This document shows, piece after piece, positions 60,865 through 64,000 of a stretch of 64,000 nt of DNA (positions within the stretch are counted from its first letter, which is position 1; each line of letters opens with the position of its first letter). The notes beneath the pieces were generated by a model. That model made no database searches. It saw only the letters and a program-made list of their open reading frames with translations, and was not told where the DNA came from. Source of the DNA: Micromonospora sp. WMMA1363 (lineage in GTDB: Bacteria; Actinomycetota; Actinomycetes; Mycobacteriales; Micromonosporaceae); NCBI RefSeq assembly GCF_030345795.1, contig NZ_JAUALB010000001.1, positions 4,828,001 through 4,892,000 on the forward strand, given 5' to 3'. The translations under genes were made by a program, and so were the position numbers.

Positions 60865-60895
60865 AGGCTGCACCCTCCCCGAAGGGGAAGGTCAA
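60865..60895 (-). promoter_or_regulatory. MerR-type promoter and operator
   Basis: On the minus strand TTGACC (60895-60890) is followed after a 19-bp spacer by a weak -10 (CAGCCT, 60870-60865). The inverted repeat ACCTTCCCC-TTC-GGGGAGGGT (60892-60872) fills the spacer. Extended 19-bp spacing with an operator inside is the hallmark of MerR-controlled promoters. Transcription would reach the MerR gene and possibly the CIS operon. Confidence 0.6.
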
Positions 60896-61300
60896 GGGGT
60901 GTCGATACTCCATCGAACAAGATCGATAATCGGCTTTTCTGTTCGATTGTGGGTGCAAGTAGGCGGACTGCCGCATGATGTCGACCAGCGACATCGCGAT
61001 CGCGAGCGAAAGGTGGAGTTTGGGCGCTTCGCGCCGGTGTGGTGGGTGTGGTGGCCGTGGGTGGAAATGCGCGGCGGGGATGGCCGCACGCTTCCTTGTG
61101 TCAGGTGATCCTGATCAGTTTTACCGGCGTTGTTCGCGACGGGCTTCTTGATGACGGTCTGGACGACACCGTTGTGTTGAGGTGATCTCAGTCAGAGACG
61201 TGGACCGGGAGCTGACCGACACGGGCGTGCGGCGCTCGATGCGGGCATAGAGCCATTGAAAGACAGGTTCCGGGACGGAAACCGCGTCCTCGATTGGGCT

Positions 61301-61560
61301 TTACGTGATTTCTTATCGTGCCATGGTCGGCGTGGCCAGGGAACTGGTACGCCACGTCGCTCACCTGTTGGCCTCCGAATGCCGCACCCGAGCACGCCCG
61401 CCGTGGGATGCCGGGTGCCGGGTTCGGCGCCTCTTGGTCCGCCATGTGCCGGTATGCGGCCGAGGGCGTCGCCGTCCGCGGTGCGGCCGCCCAGCGTGCT
61501 CGCAGCGGTGCGGCGGAGCCGGAACGACGCCGGCGCCGCGGGGTGAGATCTGGGGGACCT
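61301..61560 (+). pseudogene. Degenerate transposase N-terminal fragment (IS5-like)
   Basis: One frame reads VISYRAMVGVARELVRHVAH then LLASECRTR, very close to the start of actinobacterial IS5-family transposases as I remember them. Downstream, matching pieces such as CRYAAEGVAV occur in another frame. The rest is lost, so this is at best a decayed fragment; identity is from memory, not a search. Confidence 0.4.
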
Positions 61561-61814
61561 CAAGGCCGGTGAACGCCTCGCCCTGGGTGACCTGCCTCAC
61601 GCGCCGTAACAGCGATCGGCGACGTGGTGTCTCGTGGCCGAACCCAACGAACGGAGGGACACCATGACTGGGGTCACCGGTGTGGTTGTGATTGGCGGCG
61701 GATACGCCGGCGTCATGGCGGCGAACCGCTTGACGCAGCGTGACGACATGACAGTTACTTTGATCAACTCGCGTCCGGTCTTCGTCGAGCGGATCCGCCT
61801 GCACCAACTGGTGG

Positions 61815-61818
61815 CCGG
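61815..61818. repeat. Target-site duplication, left copy (CCGG)
   Basis: CCGG at 61815-61818 is repeated at 63520-63523 on the other side of the element, a 4-bp duplication as IS1380 elements make. Because the flank is GCCGGC, a longer overlap cannot be excluded. Confidence 0.7.
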
Positions 61819-63519
61819 CCTCGATTCGTCAGAGGGTTTTGATCCCTCGCCGTCCGTTTCGGTTTGACCGTTTTGTCCCACGCGGTTGGGGGTCGGGGTC
61901 GGCGCGTGTCGCTGCGCGGGCGCCGGTTCTCCAGGTCCGGGTGGTTTCTCTGCTGGTAGGGCCGGGGGGACGGGTCAGGTCGGCGGGGGTATCAGGCCTA
62001 GGCGGTGCCAGCAGAGTTGGAACGCCTCAGCCCAGGGCCAGGTGTCGGGGATGGACAGGATCTTCCGGCGGGCGTGGCTGGCCAGCTTGGCGGGTAGGTG
62101 CAGCAGCCGGTAGCGCAGGGTGCCGGGTTCGGCGTCGGCGAGGTCGGGCTGGTCGTGCAGGCCGAGCAGTCGGGTCCAGGCGGCCAGATCGGCGGCGATG
62201 TTCGCGGCTAGGACCCAGCCGCGGTTGACGGTCCAGGCCTTCGAGGGCAGGTTTCGCAGGCCCATGGCCTTGTTCGTGCGCACCTGATCTTCCACTCCGG
62301 CGTGCGAACGGTGCAGCACGTCGAGCCATTGCGGCTGGTGAGAGCCGGCCACGCCGTGGATGCGGCGGATGTTGGTGGCGACGATCGCGTACCGCCAGCC
62401 GGTACGTTTCTCCAGGTCGGTTAGGTTCCTGACGTGTCGGGTGGACGGTCTGGTCCGCCGCACGATCAGCCGTAGCCCGTCGATCCAGTTGCCGACCCGC
62501 TGGTTGAGGCCGGTCAGCTCGGCGACCTGCGCCTGATCGGTGGCATTACCGTCGGGTTCGAGGCTGCTGGTCCAGGCATCGGCGGGCAGCACGGCGATCG
62601 CGGTCTCGTCGGCGTCGGTGATCGTCCAGCCGACAGTGAACTTCACGCTGCGCCACAGCCGGTTCATCTGCTCCAGGTGGGTCACCAGGTCGTGGGTGGC
62701 GCCGGCCCCGTCGACCCGCACCAGGATCTTGCGCCGGTATCTGACCGGCAGTTGGGCGACCGCCTCACCCAACACCCGGATGTGATCAACCACGGTGTTC
62801 GAGCCGGCGTTGCCCGGCCGCAGCAGCATGGCCAGGCTCTCACTGGTGTTCGCGCACCACGCCCCGAGGGGGTGGAACCCGAAGCCTTTCTTGAACGTGG
62901 CCGCCGCGCCCTGCTTGTCGGAGTGAGCGGTGATCAGGGTGGCGTCCAGATCGATGACCACCCACCCGGTCAGCAGCTTGCCCGCCACCAGCAGCCACGG
63001 AAACCCCTGCGGCCGGCGCTCGAGAAGCTCCCAGACCCGGGCGCGGGCCTTCGCCCGCGCCTTGGCGATCCGGCGCAGGGCGGTCTCGTCGAGGCCGGCC
63101 AGAGCACGGCGCACGGTCGCTTCCGACGGTGGCTCGGCGAACACCAGCGCCTGATGGGCGAGCAGCCCGATGTCGGACATGCTGGTCGCGCCGAGCACGA
63201 TCGCGGTCGCCAGGCAGATCAAGACCGTGCCCCGGTCCCACCACCCCGGCCCCGCACCGCGAGGCAGCACCGCGTTCAACGCCCAGGCCAGCCCGGTCCG
63301 GTCCGCGCACCGCCGCAGCAAAACCGCGCCGGCATGCCCGACCAAACCCTTCCCACCCGCCGCGACCTGCAGCCGCTGATCCCACCCGCTACTCTTACTC
63401 ACCAGAAAGGTGCACCCGACTCTGCTGTGGACATGACGTAGACACTCACATCCTTGCAGGCCAGGCGCACCTTTCCTTCATGACCCTCGATGAATCAAAT
63501 CCGCTCTGAACGGACGAGG
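61819..63519 (-). mobile_element. IS1380-family insertion sequence, complete, 1701 bp
   Basis: The ends carry imperfect inverted repeats: left CCTCGATTCGTCAGAGGG from 61819 and right, read inward, CCTCGTCCGTTCAGAGCG from 63519, both followed by a TTTGAT-like segment. A single 475-aa transposase fills the element on the minus strand. Size, single ORF, CC-start ends and 4-bp target duplication agree with IS1380. Intact ends and open transposase frame indicate a recent insertion. Confidence 0.88.
61975..63402 (-). CDS. IS1380-family transposase (DDE)
   Basis: A 475-aa DDE transposase. VVIDLDATLITAHSDKQGAA holds the first catalytic Asp, GHxx-like FGFHPLGAWCANTSESLAML the core beta-strands, and ILVRVDGAGATHDLVTHLEQ the second Asp. 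The C-terminal region WLDVLHRSHAGVEDQVRTNK carries the catalytic Glu (GVEDQVRTNKAMGL, typical of IS1380). GTG at 63402 is used; upstream of it lies about 115 bp of element end. Full length with no frameshift, so probably active. Confidence 0.92.
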   Translation of the reverse strand: MSKSSGWDQRLQVAAGGKGLVGHAGAVLLRRCADRTGLAWALNAVLPRGAGPGWWDRGTVLICLATAIVLGATSMSDIGLLAHQALVFAEPPSEATVRRALAGLDETALRRIAKARAKARARVWELLERRPQGFPWLLVAGKLLTGWVVIDLDATLITAHSDKQGAAATFKKGFGFHPLGAWCANTSESLAMLLRPGNAGSNTVVDHIRVLGEAVAQLPVRYRRKILVRVDGAGATHDLVTHLEQMNRLWRSVKFTVGWTITDADETAIAVLPADAWTSSLEPDGNATDQAQVAELTGLNQRVGNWIDGLRLIVRRTRPSTRHVRNLTDLEKRTGWRYAIVATNIRRIHGVAGSHQPQWLDVLHRSHAGVEDQVRTNKAMGLRNLPSKAWTVNRGWVLAANIAADLAAWTRLLGLHDQPDLADAEPGTLRYRLLHLPAKLASHARRKILSIPDTWPWAEAFQLCWHRLGLIPPPT

Positions 63520-63523
63520 CCGG
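63520..63523. repeat. Target-site duplication, right copy (CCGG)
   Basis: Right copy of the 4-bp duplication flanking the IS1380 element. Confidence 0.7.
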
Positions 63524-64000
63524 CTCCGGCGACGCTGCCGTCGACTACAGGGAGGTCCTGGCCGAGGACGTCCGGCTCGTGGTCGACACCGTGACGCGAA
63601 TCGACGCGGCCGGCCGTGCTGTGACGCTGGCGTCGGGCGCCACAGTCCGCTACGACTATCTGATCTACGCCCTCGGTAGCGGCAGCGGCGACCTGAGGGT
63701 GCCCGGAGCCGCCGAGTTCGCCTACCCGATAGCCACCCTGGAGGCGGCCCAGCGGCTGCGACCGATTGTCGACGCCGCTTCCGCGACGGCCCCGGTGACC
63801 GTGGTCGGTGCCGGTCCGACCGGTATCGAGACCGCCGCGGAGCTGGCGGAAACCGGCCGCTCCGTGACCCTGGTGTGCGGTCAAGCGCTCGGGCCGTACC
63901 TACATTCGCGGGGTCGACGGTCGGTGGCCGGGCGGCTGGCGGCGCTCGGGGTGACGGTGCTCGAGGGCCCGGGCGCGACGGTGACCGCGGTGACAGCCGA

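Larger units (their letters stand above)
60822..61663. other. Scarred intergenic region upstream of MerR and oxidoreductase
   Basis: About 840 bp with no intact gene. It contains the MerR operator near its left end and a probable degraded transposase fragment at 61300-61560. The remainder mixes AT-richer and GC-rich blocks, suggesting past insertions. Confidence 0.45.
61664..64000 (+). pseudogene. FAD-dependent oxidoreductase interrupted by IS1380 element
   Basis: ATG at 61664 (after GGAGGGACACC) begins TGVTGVVVIGGGYAGVMAAN with a Rossmann GxGxxG FAD motif and continues to RIRLHQLVAG at 61818. It resumes after the insertion at 63524 with SGDAAVDYREVLAED, TLASGATVRYDYLIYALGSG and a second NAD-binding motif VTVVGAGPTGIETAAELAET. 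It runs past the window end. Joining both sides across one copy of the duplicated CCGG restores the frame exactly. The family is NDH-2-like pyridine nucleotide-disulphide oxidoreductase. The gene is now inactive unless the element excises. Confidence 0.88.

Overview
The window reads as chromosome of a high-GC actinomycete, most likely Micromonosporaceae (Micromonospora-like). The evidence is very high GC with frequent GTG starts, actinobacterial markers (SepH, DUF3027, DUF2530, a short DivIVA-domain protein), futalosine-route menaquinone genes and an XPB-type helicase. This placement comes from recognising gene families, not from a database search.

0.0-31.8 kb is mostly housekeeping. It opens with a bacterial NHEJ locus (Ku cut by the window edge, a LigD-type ligase and a LigD-type polymerase), followed by a GntR/DivIVA pair, a secreted M43-like metalloprotease, the XPB helicase and its large partner protein. 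Next come a broken HAD gene, a cold-shock-domain protein, mqnD, an XRE-GNAT regulator preceded by three DnaA-box-like sites, and mqnB, which appears frameshifted. MFS and NCS2 transporters, a MarR/MFS pair, a 2'-5' RNA ligase, sepH, serC, a citrate synthase, pdxH, an aldose epimerase, a nitroreductase, an acyl-CoA dehydrogenase, a DUF4230 gene and a PspC gene complete this part.

32.3-34.3 kb holds one 684-aa gene of clearly lower GC that I do not recognise. It has a central coiled coil and an H...CxxC arrangement that recalls a deaminase-like zinc site. 34.8-45.8 kb carries sdaA, a polysaccharide ABC exporter with a GT2-TagF-like glycopolymer enzyme, an orphan MalK-type ATPase, a thioesterase, and a beta-phosphoglucomutase/GH65 phosphorylase pair.

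46.0-60.2 kb, all on the minus strand, is the most unusual region: a tightly packed contractile injection system (phage-tail-like) operon. In transcription order it encodes an LppM-like lipoprotein, a 3-TM protein, a Pvc16-like cap protein, sheath, tube, a 530-aa disordered protein, a LysM baseplate protein, a VgrG-like spike, a PAAR-like tip, a gp25-like protein, a gp6/J-like baseplate protein fused to an Asp-box beta-propeller, a tail protein I, and three membrane proteins. One of these has an Ig-like domain, one TM segment and a carbohydrate-binding-like domain. No AAA+ ATPase and no recognisable tape-measure or fibre gene lie in the locus. The envelope proteins at both ends suggest a cell-envelope-associated machine. 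A MerR regulator with its own palindromic operator sits just upstream.

60.8-64.0 kb is a scarred region: a probable degenerate transposase fragment, then an FAD-dependent oxidoreductase split by a 1.7-kb IS1380-family element with a 4-bp target duplication. I saw no tRNA, rRNA or CRISPR array.
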